A stretch of 64,000 bases of DNA, taken from positions 648,189 through 712,188 of the forward strand of contig CALSLW010000002.1 of assembly GCA_943787295.1 (NCBI GenBank). The letters run 5' to 3'. Positions 17,239 through 26,307 of the stretch are shown one piece after another. This DNA is from an uncultured Flavobacteriaceae bacterium. Lineage in GTDB: Bacteria > Bacteroidota > Bacteroidia > Flavobacteriales > Flavobacteriaceae. A program made the translations under genes and the position numbers. How positions within the stretch are numbered: position 1 is the first letter of the stretch; each line of letters begins with the position of its first letter. The notes below the pieces were generated by a model. It was not told where the DNA came from. It saw nothing but the letters and a program-made list of their open reading frames with translations, and made no database searches.

Positions 17239-17826
17239 TTATTGCAGTTGTTGCATTTTAGTAATGTACTTTCCTACTACATCAAATTCAAGGTTGACAA
17301 GCGTACCCTTCTTAAAGGTATGAAAGTTCGTATGCTCATACGTATAAGGAATAATGGCAACAGAAAAAGTGTTGATGCCAGAGTTCACCACCGTTAAACT
17401 TGTGCCATTAATGGTAATGGATCCTTTTTCTATGGTGATATTTTTTAAGCTGGGGTCATAGTCAAAATCAAAAACCCAACTCCCGCCTTCTTCTTTAACA
17501 GAAGTACATTTTCCTATTTGGTCTACATGTCCTTGAACAATGTGTCCGTCTAGACGAGCCCCTAATTGCATGGCGCGTTCTAGGTTGACCTTGTCCCCCA
17601 CTTGCCATTCAGAAAGGTTGGTCTTATCAATCGTTTCTTTTATGGCTGTAACGGTGTACCGATTGCCATCAATTTTAACCACGGTTAAACACACTCCGTT
17701 ATGCGCCACACTTTGATCAATTTTTAGTTCTGGGGTGATAACACTCTCTAAACTTATATGAACATTTTCTCTTTCTTTTTCGATTTGCGTGATGGTGCCA
17801 AAATCTTCTATAATTCCTGTAAACAT
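17239..17826 (-). CDS. ribE: Riboflavin synthase, alpha subunit
   Basis: A 195-residue enzyme that dismutates two 6,7-dimethyl-8-ribityllumazines into riboflavin, working as a trimer. The start at 17826 gives the invariant N-terminus MFTGIIEDFG; a longer frame from 17880 would add 18 unrelated residues. Two tandem lumazine-binding domains (1-97 and 98-195) are visible, each with a 'VNGxSLTV'-like motif: 'AHNGVCLTVV' and 'INGTSLTVV'. 'GARLDGHIVQGHVD' joins them. It is divergent from pdxA with 53 bases between start codons. No FMN riboswitch is seen. Confidence 0.96.
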   Translation of the reverse strand: MFTGIIEDFGTITQIEKERENVHISLESVITPELKIDQSVAHNGVCLTVVKIDGNRYTVTAIKETIDKTNLSEWQVGDKVNLERAMQLGARLDGHIVQGHVDQIGKCTSVKEEGGSWVFDFDYDPSLKNITIEKGSITINGTSLTVVNSGINTFSVAIIPYTYEHTNFHTFKKGTLVNLEFDVVGKYITKMQQLQ

Positions 17827-17844
17827 AAGCTCAGTGATATTGTT

Positions 17845-17864
17845 TAACTTTGTTGTCAAAAGTA
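17845..17864. promoter_or_regulatory. Back-to-back promoters for ribE and pdxA
   Basis: TAACTTTG on the plus strand (17845-17852) points to pdxA, and TACTTTTG on the minus strand (complement of 17857-17864) points to ribE. Both match TAnnTTTG. They are only 4 bases apart, so the two polymerases would compete for the same DNA. Confidence 0.5.
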
Positions 17865-17879
17865 GCAAATAATCAAGCA

Positions 17880-18911
17880 ATGGAGGCTAGAGACCGCAAA
17901 ATAAAAGTTGGCATTTCAATTGGAGACCCTAATGGGGTGGGCATAGAAATTATCCTAAAAATCTTTCAAGACAAACGCATGTTTGATTTCTTTACGCCTA
18001 TTGTTTTTGCGAGCACTAAGCTTTTAAGCGGCCAGCGAAAATACTTCAATTTACAAAGTACTTTGTCTCCTTATGATCTAAATAAAAAGCCCAGCAATAA
18101 TCAAATCAATGTGGTTGAGGTGTTAAAACAGCCTTTTCAAACCACCTTTGGAGAAGCGACAAAAGAAGGGGGAGCTGTAGCCATCGCCTCTTTAAAAGCA
18201 GCGACAAAAGCATTAAAAGAAGGAACGATCGATGTTTTAGTTACTGCCCCAATTAATAAGCACAACATTCAAAGCGAGACGTTTGATTTTCCAGGACACA
18301 CAGATTTTCTAGCAAAAGAACTGGGGGGAGATAGCTTGATGTTTATGGTTAGTGATACTTTAAAAGTCGGACTTTTGACAGACCATATTCCAGTAAGCAA
18401 AGTGGCAGCCGCCATACAGCCAGAACTCATCAAGACAAAAGTGGCTAAGATGAAAACTTCTCTCATTGAAGATTTTGGCCTAGTCAAACCTAAAATTGCT
18501 ATCCTAGGAATAAATCCACACACGGGAGATAATGGTGTAATTGGTAAAGAGGACGATAGTATTTTGCGTCCAACCATTAAAGAAATTTACGATCAAGGCA
18601 CCCTGCTTTTTGGCCCTTATGCTGCAGATAGTTTCTTTGGGACTGATTTGCCCAATCAATTTGATGCCGTCTTAGCCACCTATCACGATCAAGGTTTAAT
18701 CCCTTTTAAAACATTGACCTTTGGCAATGGGGTCAATTTTACTGCTGGGCTTAGTAAAGTGCGTACTTCTCCAGATCACGGCACAGCTTATGATCTGGCA
18801 GGAAAAGGTGAAGCAAAGACCGCCTCATTTGAAGAAGCGCTTTTCTATGCCCGTCAAATATTTTTCAATCGTAGCGCGCACCAAGAATACACCCCTACCC
18901 CAAAGCAATAA
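17880..18911 (+). CDS. pdxA: 4-hydroxythreonine-4-phosphate dehydrogenase
   Basis: A 343-residue NAD-dependent, metal-dependent enzyme of pyridoxal-phosphate synthesis. ATG 17880 begins MEARDRKIKVGISIGDPNGVG, which includes the family N-terminal motif; ten extra upstream residues are not conserved. Metal-binding His are seen in 'DFPGHTDFLA' and 'LATYHDQGLIPFK'. 'ISIGDPNGVGIEI' and 'GINPHTGDNGVIG' are diagnostic. It is followed by the DUF177 gene after 64 bases with its own promoter box. Confidence 0.96.
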   Translation: MEARDRKIKVGISIGDPNGVGIEIILKIFQDKRMFDFFTPIVFASTKLLSGQRKYFNLQSTLSPYDLNKKPSNNQINVVEVLKQPFQTTFGEATKEGGAVAIASLKAATKALKEGTIDVLVTAPINKHNIQSETFDFPGHTDFLAKELGGDSLMFMVSDTLKVGLLTDHIPVSKVAAAIQPELIKTKVAKMKTSLIEDFGLVKPKIAILGINPHTGDNGVIGKEDDSILRPTIKEIYDQGTLLFGPYAADSFFGTDLPNQFDAVLATYHDQGLIPFKTLTFGNGVNFTAGLSKVRTSPDHGTAYDLAGKGEAKTASFEEALFYARQIFFNRSAHQEYTPTPKQ

Positions 18912-18948
18912 TTCTTTGGCTAAAAGGAGTTTGGAATAAAAATTTTTG

Positions 18949-18956
18949 TAAATTTG
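18949..18956 (+). promoter_or_regulatory. Promoter -7 box before the DUF177-rpmF unit
   Basis: TAAATTTG, an exact TAnnTTTG match, 19 bases before the ATG at 18976. A TTTG at 18930-18933 is closer than the ideal -33 spacing. Confidence 0.5.
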
Positions 18957-18975
18957 CCCCCTCAATGGCAAGCCT

Positions 18976-19494
18976 ATGGAAACGCTAACCGAATTTGTCC
19001 TCCCATTTGTAGGGCTTAAAGACGGCAAACACACCTTCGAGTTTGACATTGACACTACGTTCTTTAACGCATTTGAATTTAATGATTTTGACCAGCCTAA
19101 TGTTAAAGTAAAATTACTTTTTGACAAAAAGCCCGGTCTAATGAATCTAAGCTTTACCGCTCAAGGGAGCCTAGGGTTAACCTGTGATGTGTCAAACGAA
19201 ATATTTGAACACCACATTGATACTAGTCTAGATTGGATTGTAAAGTTTGGTGATCAATATGACGATGACAACGACGAATTTTTAATTCTTCCCCACGGAA
19301 GCTATCAGGTCAATGTTGCTCAGCCCATCTATGAAATGATCGTCTTGGCAGTACCAATAAAAAAAGTTCATCCAGGTGTTGTTGATGGCACTTTAGATTC
19401 AACATTATTAAAAAAACTAGAAGAATTACAACCCAAAGAAGAGAAGTTAGACAACAACGATCCTCGATGGGATAAATTAAAAGATTTACTATAA
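18976..19494 (+). CDS. DUF177 (YceD-like) protein, 23S rRNA accumulation factor family
   Basis: A 172-residue cytosolic protein. The 'GLTCDVSNEIFEHHID' segment corresponds to the conserved Cys-containing centre of DUF177, and the acidic tail 'DPRWDKLKDLL' is the typical C-terminus. DUF177 proteins (YceD) sit directly before rpmF across bacteria and are linked to 23S rRNA/large-subunit biogenesis. Here rpmF follows after 18 bases. Usually two CxxC motifs flank the core in zinc-binding members; only one Cys is visible, which is usual for Bacteroidota. Confidence 0.88.
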   Translation: METLTEFVLPFVGLKDGKHTFEFDIDTTFFNAFEFNDFDQPNVKVKLLFDKKPGLMNLSFTAQGSLGLTCDVSNEIFEHHIDTSLDWIVKFGDQYDDDNDEFLILPHGSYQVNVAQPIYEMIVLAVPIKKVHPGVVDGTLDSTLLKKLEELQPKEEKLDNNDPRWDKLKDLL

Positions 19495-19512
19495 AACTAA
19501 AACAGGACGAAA

Positions 19513-19710
19513 ATGGCACATCCTAAAAGAAAAATATCGAAAACAAGAAGAGACAAAAGAAGAACGCACTACAAAGCAGCACCGTCTCAAATTGCTGTAG
19601 ACACAACAACAGGTGAAGCTCACCTTTATCACCGTGCTCACTGGCATGAAGGAAAATTATACTACAAAGGAAAAGTTTTAATTGACAGCGCTGAAGAAGC
19701 GACTGCTTAA
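19513..19710 (+). CDS. rpmF: Ribosomal protein bL32
   Basis: A 65-residue large-subunit protein with the invariant N-terminus [20 protein letters not shown]. It lacks the C-terminal zinc-binding cysteines, so it is the zinc-independent (C-) form and does not demand zinc. It has no SD. A strong terminator follows, so rpmF ends the first part of the unit; fabH has its own promoter. Confidence 0.97.
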   Translation: MAHPKRKISKTRRDKRRTHYKAAPSQIAVDTTTGEAHLYHRAHWHEGKLYYKGKVLIDSAEEATA

Positions 19711-19732
19711 TTAATTTCTTTTACAAAGCTTG

Positions 19733-19759
19733 ATGCTCTCCATTTTGGAGAGCATTTTT
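19733..19759 (+). terminator. Intrinsic terminator after rpmF
   Basis: ATGCTCTCC-ATTTT-GGAGAGCAT, a 9-bp perfect stem followed by T5, 22 bases after the rpmF stop. Confidence 0.9.
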
Positions 19760-19771
19760 CATATAAAAGAT

Positions 19772-19801
19772 TTTGTTTCGAACAAAAAACATTTATCTTC
19801 A
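19772..19801 (+). promoter_or_regulatory. Promoter for fabH-accB-accC
   Basis: TTTG at 19772 and TATCTTCA at 19794 are separated by 18 bases, near the Bacteroidota -33/-7 spacing. The -7 box has one mismatch to TAnnTTTG. It lies just after the rpmF terminator and 35 bases before fabH. Confidence 0.45.
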
Positions 19802-19836
19802 CTAAGCAAATCGTTCAAGGAAAAGATAAGCATACA

Positions 19837-20853
19837 ATGAAGCGGGATAGCTCTCTAGTAACAAAAGCGGCCATAACTGCTGTTGGAAGTTACGTGCCGG
19901 AAGAAGTATTGACAAACCATGATCTTGAACAGATGGTGGATACGAATGATGAATGGATTCGATCGCGAACTGGAATATCAGAACGTCGAATAGCAAAAAA
20001 TCCACAACATTCAACAGGATTTATGGCGGTAAAGGCCGCTCAAAATCTTTGTCAAAATAACCATATTGACCCCTCTACAATTGATTTAGTTCTTGTTGCT
20101 ACCATTACACCAGATTATCAAGTCTCTTCGACAGCACCATATGTTGCTACTCAAATAGGCGCAACAAATGCTTTCGCTTTTGATATTTCTGCTGCCTGTT
20201 CTGGCTTTCTATACGGGATGTCAACAGCAGCTTCTTTTATCAGTTCAAATCAGTACAAAAAGGTTTTATTAATAGGGGCAGATAAAATGTCTTCGATTAT
20301 TGATTATACTGACCGCGCAACTTGTATCATCTTTGGGGATGGTGCTGGAGCAGCTCTTTTTGAAGCCTCTGACAATGGCTTTGGTTTTGAGAATGCCATT
20401 CATGGAAACGATGGGATCGGAAGAGAGTATCTCAACATTCAAGAAGGAGGATCTCTCTACCCCATTAATGAAAACACCTTTAATGCAGGGAAACATTATT
20501 TAAACCAAGAGGGTAAAACAGTCTTTAAATATGCCGTGAAACACATGGCAGAAACAAGTAAAAAAGTCATTCAAAACAATGCCCTAACGGCAGAAGAGAT
20601 TGACTATGTTATCGCCCACCAAGCGAATAAACGCATTATTGATGCGACAACAAATCATTTAGGCGTAGCCGAAGAAAAAGTACTAACAAACATTCATAAA
20701 TACGGTAATACCACTGCAGCCACACTTCCACTTTTATTGGCAGATTTTGAATCTACCTTTAAAAAAGGAGATAAACTAATCTTCACCGCTTTTGGGGGTG
20801 GATTTACATGGGGTGCGGCTTATTTAACATGGAATTACGACTATCAAAACTAA
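19837..20853 (+). CDS. fabH: 3-oxoacyl-ACP synthase III
   Basis: A 338-residue enzyme that starts fatty-acid synthesis by condensing acetyl-CoA (or a branched acyl-CoA) with malonyl-ACP. The catalytic triad is intact: Cys in 'DISAACSGFLYG' (about 120), His in 'IAHQANKRI' (about 258), Asn in 'KYGNTTAATLP' (about 290). 'WIRSRTGISERRI' and the C-terminal 'GGGFTWGAAYLTW' are also typical. It heads an operon with accB (13 bases away) and accC, coupling chain initiation to malonyl-CoA supply. Confidence 0.97.
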   Translation: MKRDSSLVTKAAITAVGSYVPEEVLTNHDLEQMVDTNDEWIRSRTGISERRIAKNPQHSTGFMAVKAAQNLCQNNHIDPSTIDLVLVATITPDYQVSSTAPYVATQIGATNAFAFDISAACSGFLYGMSTAASFISSNQYKKVLLIGADKMSSIIDYTDRATCIIFGDGAGAALFEASDNGFGFENAIHGNDGIGREYLNIQEGGSLYPINENTFNAGKHYLNQEGKTVFKYAVKHMAETSKKVIQNNALTAEEIDYVIAHQANKRIIDATTNHLGVAEEKVLTNIHKYGNTTAATLPLLLADFESTFKKGDKLIFTAFGGGFTWGAAYLTWNYDYQN

Positions 20854-20866
20854 AATCACAGAACCA

Positions 20867-21364
20867 ATGGATATCAAAGAAATTCAAAACTTAATTAAGT
20901 TCGTCGCTAAGTCAGGCGCTTCAGAAGTAAGCCTTGAAATGGATGATGTAAAGATTACTATTAAAACAGGAGATGGTAAGTCAACAGGAGAGAACACGAC
21001 TATTGTTCAACAAATGCCACCAGTTGTTGCGCAGCACCAATTACAAGCAGTATCGCCAGTAGCCGCACCGGCACCAGTCGCTGATGCTCCTGTAGCAGAA
21101 AAAGCTACCGCAGAAAATGACAACTATATCACAATCAAATCTCCTATTATTGGAACCTTTTATCGCAAACCTTCTCCAGACAAACCGATGTTTGCTGAAG
21201 TGGGGCAGCAAATTAGCGAAGGAGATGTTTTATGTGTGATTGAAGCCATGAAACTCTTCAATGAAATTGAGTCTGAAGTTAGCGGTAAGATTGTTAAAAT
21301 ATTGGTCGATGATTCTTCTCCAGTAGAATTTGAACAACCTCTATTCTTAATTGACCCATCATAA
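20867..21364 (+). CDS. accB: Biotin carboxyl carrier protein of acetyl-CoA carboxylase
   Basis: A 165-residue carrier. The N-terminal dimerisation segment is 'MDIKEIQNLIKFVAKSGASE'. An Ala/Pro/Val-rich flexible linker follows (residues 45-85). The biotinyl domain ends the protein, with the biotin Lys in 'CVIEAMKLFNEIES' (about 129). It carries CO2 between the AccC and AccAD enzymes. It lies 13 bases after fabH and 21 before accC. Confidence 0.97.
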   Translation: MDIKEIQNLIKFVAKSGASEVSLEMDDVKITIKTGDGKSTGENTTIVQQMPPVVAQHQLQAVSPVAAPAPVADAPVAEKATAENDNYITIKSPIIGTFYRKPSPDKPMFAEVGQQISEGDVLCVIEAMKLFNEIESEVSGKIVKILVDDSSPVEFEQPLFLIDPS

Positions 21365-21385
21365 ACGGTAACGAACACTTTTTTT

Positions 21386-22726
21386 ATGTTTAAAAAAATA
21401 TTAATTGCCAATCGGGGTGAAATCGCTATGCGAATTATCCGTACCTGTAAAGAAATGGGGATCAAGTCTGTTGCTGTTTATTCTACCGCAGACGCCGAAA
21501 GTTTACACGTAAAGTTTGCAGACGAAGCCGTTTGTATAGGACCGCCTTCGAGTGCAGAGTCCTATCTTAAAATGGCCAATATTATCGCTGCCGCAGAAAT
21601 CACTAACGCAGACGCCATTCACCCAGGATATGGGTTTTTGTCAGAAAACGCTAAGTTTTCTAAAATGTGTGCAGAGCATCAGATTAAATTCATCGGAGCA
21701 TCTTGCGAGATGATTAATCAAATGGGGGATAAAGCTTCAGCTAAAGCAACTATGAAAGCTGCCGGAGTACCCACTATTCCGGGATCTGAAGGGATTTTAA
21801 AAGACTTTGAAGAAACTCAAAAGCTCGCTGCAGAAGCTGGCTATCCTGTCATGCTAAAAGCGACTGCCGGTGGCGGTGGAAAAGGTATGCGTGCCGTGTG
21901 GAAAGAGGATGAGCTTGAAAAAGCATGGGAAAGTGCACGTCAAGAAGCAGCAGCCTCTTTTGGAAATGACGGAATGTATTTGGAGAAACTGATTGAAGAA
22001 CCTCGTCATATAGAGATCCAAGTGGTAGGAGATAGCTTTGGCAAAGCCTGCCATTTATCTGAAAGAGATTGTTCTGTACAACGCCGTCATCAAAAATTAA
22101 CCGAAGAAACTCCCTCTCCGTTCATGACAGACGAGCTGCGTGAACGCATGGGAGAGGCCGCGGTTAAAGCAGCAGAATTTATCAAATATGAAGGCGCTGG
22201 AACTGTTGAGTTTTTAGTCGATAAACACCGCAATTTCTACTTTATGGAAATGAATACTCGTATCCAAGTAGAACACCCTATTACAGAGCAAGTGATTGAC
22301 TTTGACTTGATTCGCGAACAAATTACTGTTGCGGCTGGAATCCCTATTTCTGGGAAGCATTATTTACCAAAACTACACTCGATAGAATGCCGTATTAATG
22401 CCGAAGATCCATACAACGATTTTCGCCCCTCTCCAGGTAAAATCACCAACTTACATATTCCTGGTGGTCACGGGGTTCGATTAGATACTCATGTGTATTC
22501 TGGCTATATTATCCCGCCCTATTATGATTCGATGATTGCAAAGTTAATTACGACTGCACAAACACGAGAAGAGGCGATTAATAAAATGAAACGCGCTTTA
22601 GATGAATTCATCATTGAAGGGGTAAAAACGACCATTCCGTTTCACCGTCAATTAATGGAGGATCCCGATTATGTCAAAGGGGACTATACCACGAAATTCA
22701 TGGAGAGTTTTGAAATGAATGAATAA
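21386..22726 (+). CDS. accC: Biotin carboxylase subunit of acetyl-CoA carboxylase
   Basis: A 446-residue ATP-grasp enzyme that carboxylates biotin on AccB. It opens with '[20 protein letters not shown]'. It has the Gly-rich ATP lid '[14 protein letters not shown]', '[16 protein letters not shown]', and the catalytic region '[15 protein letters not shown]' with the bicarbonate/biotin residues Glu-Arg. Length is normal for a free subunit. It is the last gene of the fabH operon and is closed by a strong terminator. Confidence 0.97.
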   Translation: MFKKILIANRGEIAMRIIRTCKEMGIKSVAVYSTADAESLHVKFADEAVCIGPPSSAESYLKMANIIAAAEITNADAIHPGYGFLSENAKFSKMCAEHQIKFIGASCEMINQMGDKASAKATMKAAGVPTIPGSEGILKDFEETQKLAAEAGYPVMLKATAGGGGKGMRAVWKEDELEKAWESARQEAAASFGNDGMYLEKLIEEPRHIEIQVVGDSFGKACHLSERDCSVQRRHQKLTEETPSPFMTDELRERMGEAAVKAAEFIKYEGAGTVEFLVDKHRNFYFMEMNTRIQVEHPITEQVIDFDLIREQITVAAGIPISGKHYLPKLHSIECRINAEDPYNDFRPSPGKITNLHIPGGHGVRLDTHVYSGYIIPPYYDSMIAKLITTAQTREEAINKMKRALDEFIIEGVKTTIPFHRQLMEDPDYVKGDYTTKFMESFEMNE

Positions 22727-22730
22727 AATA

Positions 22731-22761
22731 AAAAAGACCGCTTAAAAGCGGTCTTTTTTTT
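22731..22761. terminator. Bidirectional terminator between accC and asd
   Basis: AAAAAGACCGCTT-AA-AAGCGGTCTTTTT is a near-perfect stem flanked by A-runs and T-runs on both sides. It can end accC transcripts on the plus strand and asd transcripts on the minus strand. Confidence 0.92.
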
Positions 22762-22780
22762 ATGGGTAAAACAGCGCAAG

Positions 22781-23770
22781 TTAAATCAAGTTTTGATCGA
22801 TAAGATATTCTGCAATTTGAACGGTATTTGTCGCTGCTCCTTTACGCAAATTATCTGATACAATCCAAAGGTTAAAGGTGTTGTCTTGCGAGAAGTCTTG
22901 TCTAATTCGACCTACAAAAACATCGTCTTTCCCTTCGGCATAAATCGGCATAGGATAGGTGTTTGTCTCGGGGTTGTCTTGAACAACTACTCCTGCACTT
23001 TCGTTTAATAGTTGACGGATTTCTTGTACAGAAGAAGGGCCTTTTAACTCTACATTAACCGATTCACTATGTCCCCCTACTACGGGAATACGAATCGCTG
23101 TTGCTGTAACGCGAATGCTATCGTCACCTAATATCCTATGGGTTTCTTTGACGAGTTTCATTTCTTCTTTTGTGTATCCATTGTCTTGAAAGACATCACA
23201 GTGAGGCAGCGCATTTCTGTGAATAGGATATGGATATGCCATTTTCCCTTTTTCACCTGCATATTCGTTTTCTAACTGTTGTACTGCCGAAACGCCTGTT
23301 CCAGTAATGGATTGATAAGTGGAAATAACCAAACGCTCGATCCCGTATTTTCTTTGGAGCGGCGCAAGCGCGACCAACATTTGAATGGTAGAACAATTAG
23401 GGTTTGCAATGATTTTATCTTCAGCCGTTAAAAGGTTGGCATTGATTTCTGGGACAATGAGTTTCTTAGCTGGATCCATTCTCCAGGCAGAAGAGTTGTC
23501 GATCACCGTTGTACCCGCAGCAGCAAATTTAGGCGCCCAGGCTAAAGAGGTTTCGCCTCCTGCTGAAAACAAAGCTACATCTGGCTGCATGTCAACCGCT
23601 GTTTGTAAGCCTACCACCGTGTAGTCGGTTCCTCGATAAGCAACTTTCTTCCCTACTGATCGCTCTGAAGCAACAGGGATTAACTCTGTTAAAGGAAAAT
23701 TTCTTTCGGCTAAAACTTTTAGCATTACGTTTCCTACCATACCGGTAGCACCAACAACGGCAACTCTCAT
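22781..23770 (-). CDS. asd: Aspartate-semialdehyde dehydrogenase
   Basis: A 329-residue NADP enzyme feeding lysine/diaminopimelate, threonine and methionine synthesis. 'VAVVGATGMVGNVM' is the nucleotide loop. The catalytic Cys is in 'IANPNCSTIQM' (about 125) and the proton-acceptor His in 'IPVVGGHSESVN'. 'ISTYQSITGTGVSAV' is typical. It is monocistronic, with a good promoter box at 23787-23794 and the shared terminator at its 3' end. Confidence 0.97.
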   Translation of the reverse strand: MRVAVVGATGMVGNVMLKVLAERNFPLTELIPVASERSVGKKVAYRGTDYTVVGLQTAVDMQPDVALFSAGGETSLAWAPKFAAAGTTVIDNSSAWRMDPAKKLIVPEINANLLTAEDKIIANPNCSTIQMLVALAPLQRKYGIERLVISTYQSITGTGVSAVQQLENEYAGEKGKMAYPYPIHRNALPHCDVFQDNGYTKEEMKLVKETHRILGDDSIRVTATAIRIPVVGGHSESVNVELKGPSSVQEIRQLLNESAGVVVQDNPETNTYPMPIYAEGKDDVFVGRIRQDFSQDNTFNLWIVSDNLRKGAATNTVQIAEYLIDQNLI

Positions 23771-23786
23771 ATTCTTTTATTTTGTG

Positions 23787-23794
23787 CAAAAGTA
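23787..23794 (-). promoter_or_regulatory. Promoter -7 box for asd
   Basis: TACTTTTG on the minus strand, exact TAnnTTTG, with a TTG 20 bases upstream (complement of 23815-23817). It gives a leader of about 10-15 bases. Confidence 0.5.
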
Positions 23795-23868
23795 GGGATA
23801 AATCAAAGAGACGACAAGCTTGCAATAGAAATTATCAATAATACAACAAAATGTTATAAATAAAACTT

Positions 23869-24954
23869 CTATAGAGTGACTCGCTTTATTCTAGGAGAAA
23901 GTGCGGTAAGCAATTCATAAGAAATGGTTCCTGCCCTTTGAGCAAGTTGATGAGTGGTATGTTCTGCGTCAAAAACAACAGCGGTTTGATGTAATTCACA
24001 GTCGATTTTAGAGACGTCGACCATGATCATATCCATACAAACATTTCCTATGATGGGTGCGTGTTGCCCTTTGATCCACACGCCGCCAACTTCTTTCCCA
24101 AAACGTCTACTTATCCCATCTGCATGTCCTATGGGCAGCACGGCGATTTGACTTTTTTGTGGCGCGATCCAGCCTTGATTATAGCCAACACTTTCTCCTT
24201 TTTCAACACTGTGAAGTTGTATAATTGAGGTGGTTAAACGAGCAATAGGCTGTAAGGTTTTATCCCAGTCTGCTTGATTGGCAAAACCGTATAGTCCGAT
24301 CCCACAACGCACGGCATCAAAGTGATATTCTGGATAGTTAAAAATCCCAGAGGTATTGACTAAATGAAAGAGCGGTGGAGTTGAAAAGGCTTTTTCTACC
24401 TGTGCTTTAAGACTCAAAAAGCGTTGCACTTGTTTTTGTGTAAAGGGACATGGTTTTTGATTTTCAGAAGCACCTAGATGGGAGTAAACACTTTGAAGCT
24501 TAAAGGGGAAGGTTTCTTTTTTAGCTAAAAAATGAGTGAGGTCATCTGCTGACAAGCCTATGCGGTTTAGCCCCGTATTACACTTAAGGTGAACGGGGTA
24601 ATCTGTGATTTCTTTGGCGAGAAGCGCCTTTGAAAAAGCGGTAATAAAGGCTGTACTATAGAGGGCAGGTTCGAGTCGAGCATCAATCAATCGATTGATA
24701 TTTTCAGACTGTGGATAGAAGACCATGATAGGACATTTAATCCCCGCTTGTCTTAACGCAATCCCTTCTTCTGTATAGGCTACCGCAAGCCAGTCTGCTC
24801 CCAGGGAGACAAGTTTTTGTGCGATTTCTATCGCTCCTTGCCCATAGGCGTTTGCCTTGACCACAGCGATAAATTTTGTCGTCGAAGTAGTTTTTTCTCG
24901 CAAGCTATTGTAATTGTGTGCGAGCTTCTCAAGATCTATTTGCAGTTGTGTCAC
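23869..24954 (-). CDS. alr: Alanine racemase
   Basis: A 361-residue PLP enzyme making D-alanine for peptidoglycan. The PLP Lys is in '[12 protein letters not shown]' (Lys33) and the catalytic Tyr in 'ESVGYNQGW' (about 256). '[12 protein letters not shown]' and 'CGIGLYGF' complete the signature. Its start overlaps the tdk stop by 4 bases (ATGA type), so translation is coupled. The mscL gene that often lies between alr and asd in related genomes is absent here. Confidence 0.96.
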   Translation of the reverse strand: MTQLQIDLEKLAHNYNSLREKTTSTTKFIAVVKANAYGQGAIEIAQKLVSLGADWLAVAYTEEGIALRQAGIKCPIMVFYPQSENINRLIDARLEPALYSTAFITAFSKALLAKEITDYPVHLKCNTGLNRIGLSADDLTHFLAKKETFPFKLQSVYSHLGASENQKPCPFTQKQVQRFLSLKAQVEKAFSTPPLFHLVNTSGIFNYPEYHFDAVRCGIGLYGFANQADWDKTLQPIARLTTSIIQLHSVEKGESVGYNQGWIAPQKSQIAVLPIGHADGISRRFGKEVGGVWIKGQHAPIIGNVCMDMIMVDVSKIDCELHQTAVVFDAEHTTHQLAQRAGTISYELLTALSPRIKRVTL

Positions 24955-25571
24955 GATTTCTTTTTTTGTGCCTTAGGGTTGTTTTGTTGGAGCTTTTTTT
25001 GATTTTCCTTGTAGAAGGCTGCTCTGCTTAAAGGCTCATAAGTTTCTTTTTCGCCTAGTACCACAATCCCATCATCTGTTGAAGTTCTAAAACTGTATTG
25101 TGCAAGATTCCCAGTGCGAGTACAGACTGCGTGAACCTTAGTGACATATTCTGCTGTTGCCATTAGTGAGGGCATAGGCCCGAAGGGGTTCCCTTTAAAA
25201 TCCATGTCTAATCCGGCGACAATAACACGAATGCCACGGTTGGCTAAGTCATTGCAAACTTGCACAATTTCGTCATCAAAGAATTGTGCTTCATCGATAC
25301 CCACCACATCACAATCATTCACTAAAAGTGGAATGTTTGCAGCAGCAGGAACTGGGGTAGAACGAATTTGATTTTGGTCATGAGAAGTGACTAATTCATC
25401 GTCATAACGTGTATCGATAGCTGGTTTAAAGATTTCTGCCTTTTGCTGAGCAATTTGAGCGCGTTTTAAACGGCGAATTAACTCCTCGGTTTTCCCAGAA
25501 AACATAGAGCCGCAAATCACTTCGATCCAGCCAAATTGTTCATTTTGATTTACAGTATTTTCTAAAAACAT
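24951..25571 (-). CDS. tdk: Thymidine kinase
   Basis: A 206-residue type II thymidine kinase that salvages thymidine with ATP. Start 25571 (MFLENTVNQ) is preferred; 18 upstream codons would cover the promoter. Walker A '[11 protein letters not shown]' (20-30), Asp-Glu in 'VGIDEAQFF', and the lasso region '[30 protein letters not shown]' are visible. The usual zinc-binding CxxC is reduced to one Cys, as in many Bacteroidota. The basic Lys-rich tail is odd. A 6-bp hairpin (25589-25606) lies in its leader. Confidence 0.95.
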   Translation of the reverse strand: MFLENTVNQNEQFGWIEVICGSMFSGKTEELIRRLKRAQIAQQKAEIFKPAIDTRYDDELVTSHDQNQIRSTPVPAAANIPLLVNDCDVVGIDEAQFFDDEIVQVCNDLANRGIRVIVAGLDMDFKGNPFGPMPSLMATAEYVTKVHAVCTRTGNLAQYSFRTSTDDGIVVLGEKETYEPLSRAAFYKENQKKLQQNNPKAQKKKS

Positions 25572-25613
25572 TTTTGTAATTTCACCCAGAAGGTTAATAC
25601 ACCTTCCTCCTAA

Positions 25614-25621
25614 CAAAGGTA
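25614..25621 (-). promoter_or_regulatory. Promoter -7 box for tdk-alr
   Basis: TACCTTTG on the minus strand, exact TAnnTTTG. The leader then reads TTAGGAGGAAGGTG and folds into GAAGGT/ACCTTC. That AGGAGG is about 35 bases from ATG, too far to act as a normal ribosome site. Confidence 0.45.
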
Positions 25622-25651
25622 TCAAAACAATTTGTTCTTAAGAATCCTTCT

Positions 25652-26269
25652 ATGCTTAATCCTATAAAAAAAGAAATCGATCGGCTTGCCCACGAAATTT
25701 TAGCTCAAGATGAAGCTGTTTCTCACGTTGAACTATTAGAGAAAGTACAAGAGATCTATAAAAAGCTAGTCTTACTAGAGCATTATCAAGATCAAAATAT
25801 TACCCCTGAAGACGAGAAGCAAAAGCAAGAAGTTATTCCCGTAATGGAAACCATAAACGAGCTAGTGACAGAACTTCCATTAGAGGAAGAATCTGCTGCG
25901 ATAGAAGACCTGTTTGCCTCTGTCTCAAATCCTGTTTTTATTAAAAAAGAACCTGAAGAAACACCCCTTGATGAAATCTTAGTTGAAAAACCCCAAAGGG
26001 TGACAGAAGAAACTCTTTCTAAAAATTTAAACGATGTTTTAGGCAAAGGAGCACAAATAGGATTGAATGATCGACTAGCCTTTATCAAAAACCTCTTTGA
26101 CGATAGTGCAGAAGATTACCAAAGGGTCATTTCTCAAGTACAAACCATGAGTAGTTGGGAAGAAGCACAAAGCTTTATCGAGCAAATGGTTAAACCAGAG
26201 TACAATCAATGGGATGGAAAAGAGGCCTTTGAAACCCGTTTTTATAAATGCCTTGAATCTAATTTTTAA
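25652..26269 (+). CDS. Conserved flavobacterial protein of unknown function upstream of rsmI
   Basis: A 205-residue, strongly acidic, cytosolic protein. Residues 1-60 are helical and may form a coiled coil ('IKKEIDRLAHEI', 'VELLEKVQEIYKKLVLLEHY'). Residues 60-125 are an acidic, probably disordered linker with PEE/EKP repeats. Residues 130-205 form a conserved helical domain ('LSKNLNDVLGKGAQIGLNDRLAFIKNLF' and 'TMSSWEEAQSFIEQMVKPEYNQW'). I recognise the C-terminal part as a Bacteroidota-restricted family usually encoded beside tdk and rsmI. There is no enzyme motif. It precedes rsmI by 38 bases on the same strand. Confidence 0.7.
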   Translation: MLNPIKKEIDRLAHEILAQDEAVSHVELLEKVQEIYKKLVLLEHYQDQNITPEDEKQKQEVIPVMETINELVTELPLEEESAAIEDLFASVSNPVFIKKEPEETPLDEILVEKPQRVTEETLSKNLNDVLGKGAQIGLNDRLAFIKNLFDDSAEDYQRVISQVQTMSSWEEAQSFIEQMVKPEYNQWDGKEAFETRFYKCLESNF

Positions 26270-26307
26270 GCATTTCGTATAAATATAAAGACCTAGTTAG
26301 AACACAA

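Noticed and set aside
24655-24685. GGTTCGAGTC resembling a tRNA T-arm
   Set aside because: It lies within alr coding sequence with no acceptor or anticodon stems around it.
25596-25612. AGGAGG in the tdk leader
   Set aside because: About 35 bases from the start codon and partly paired in a hairpin, so not at SD distance.
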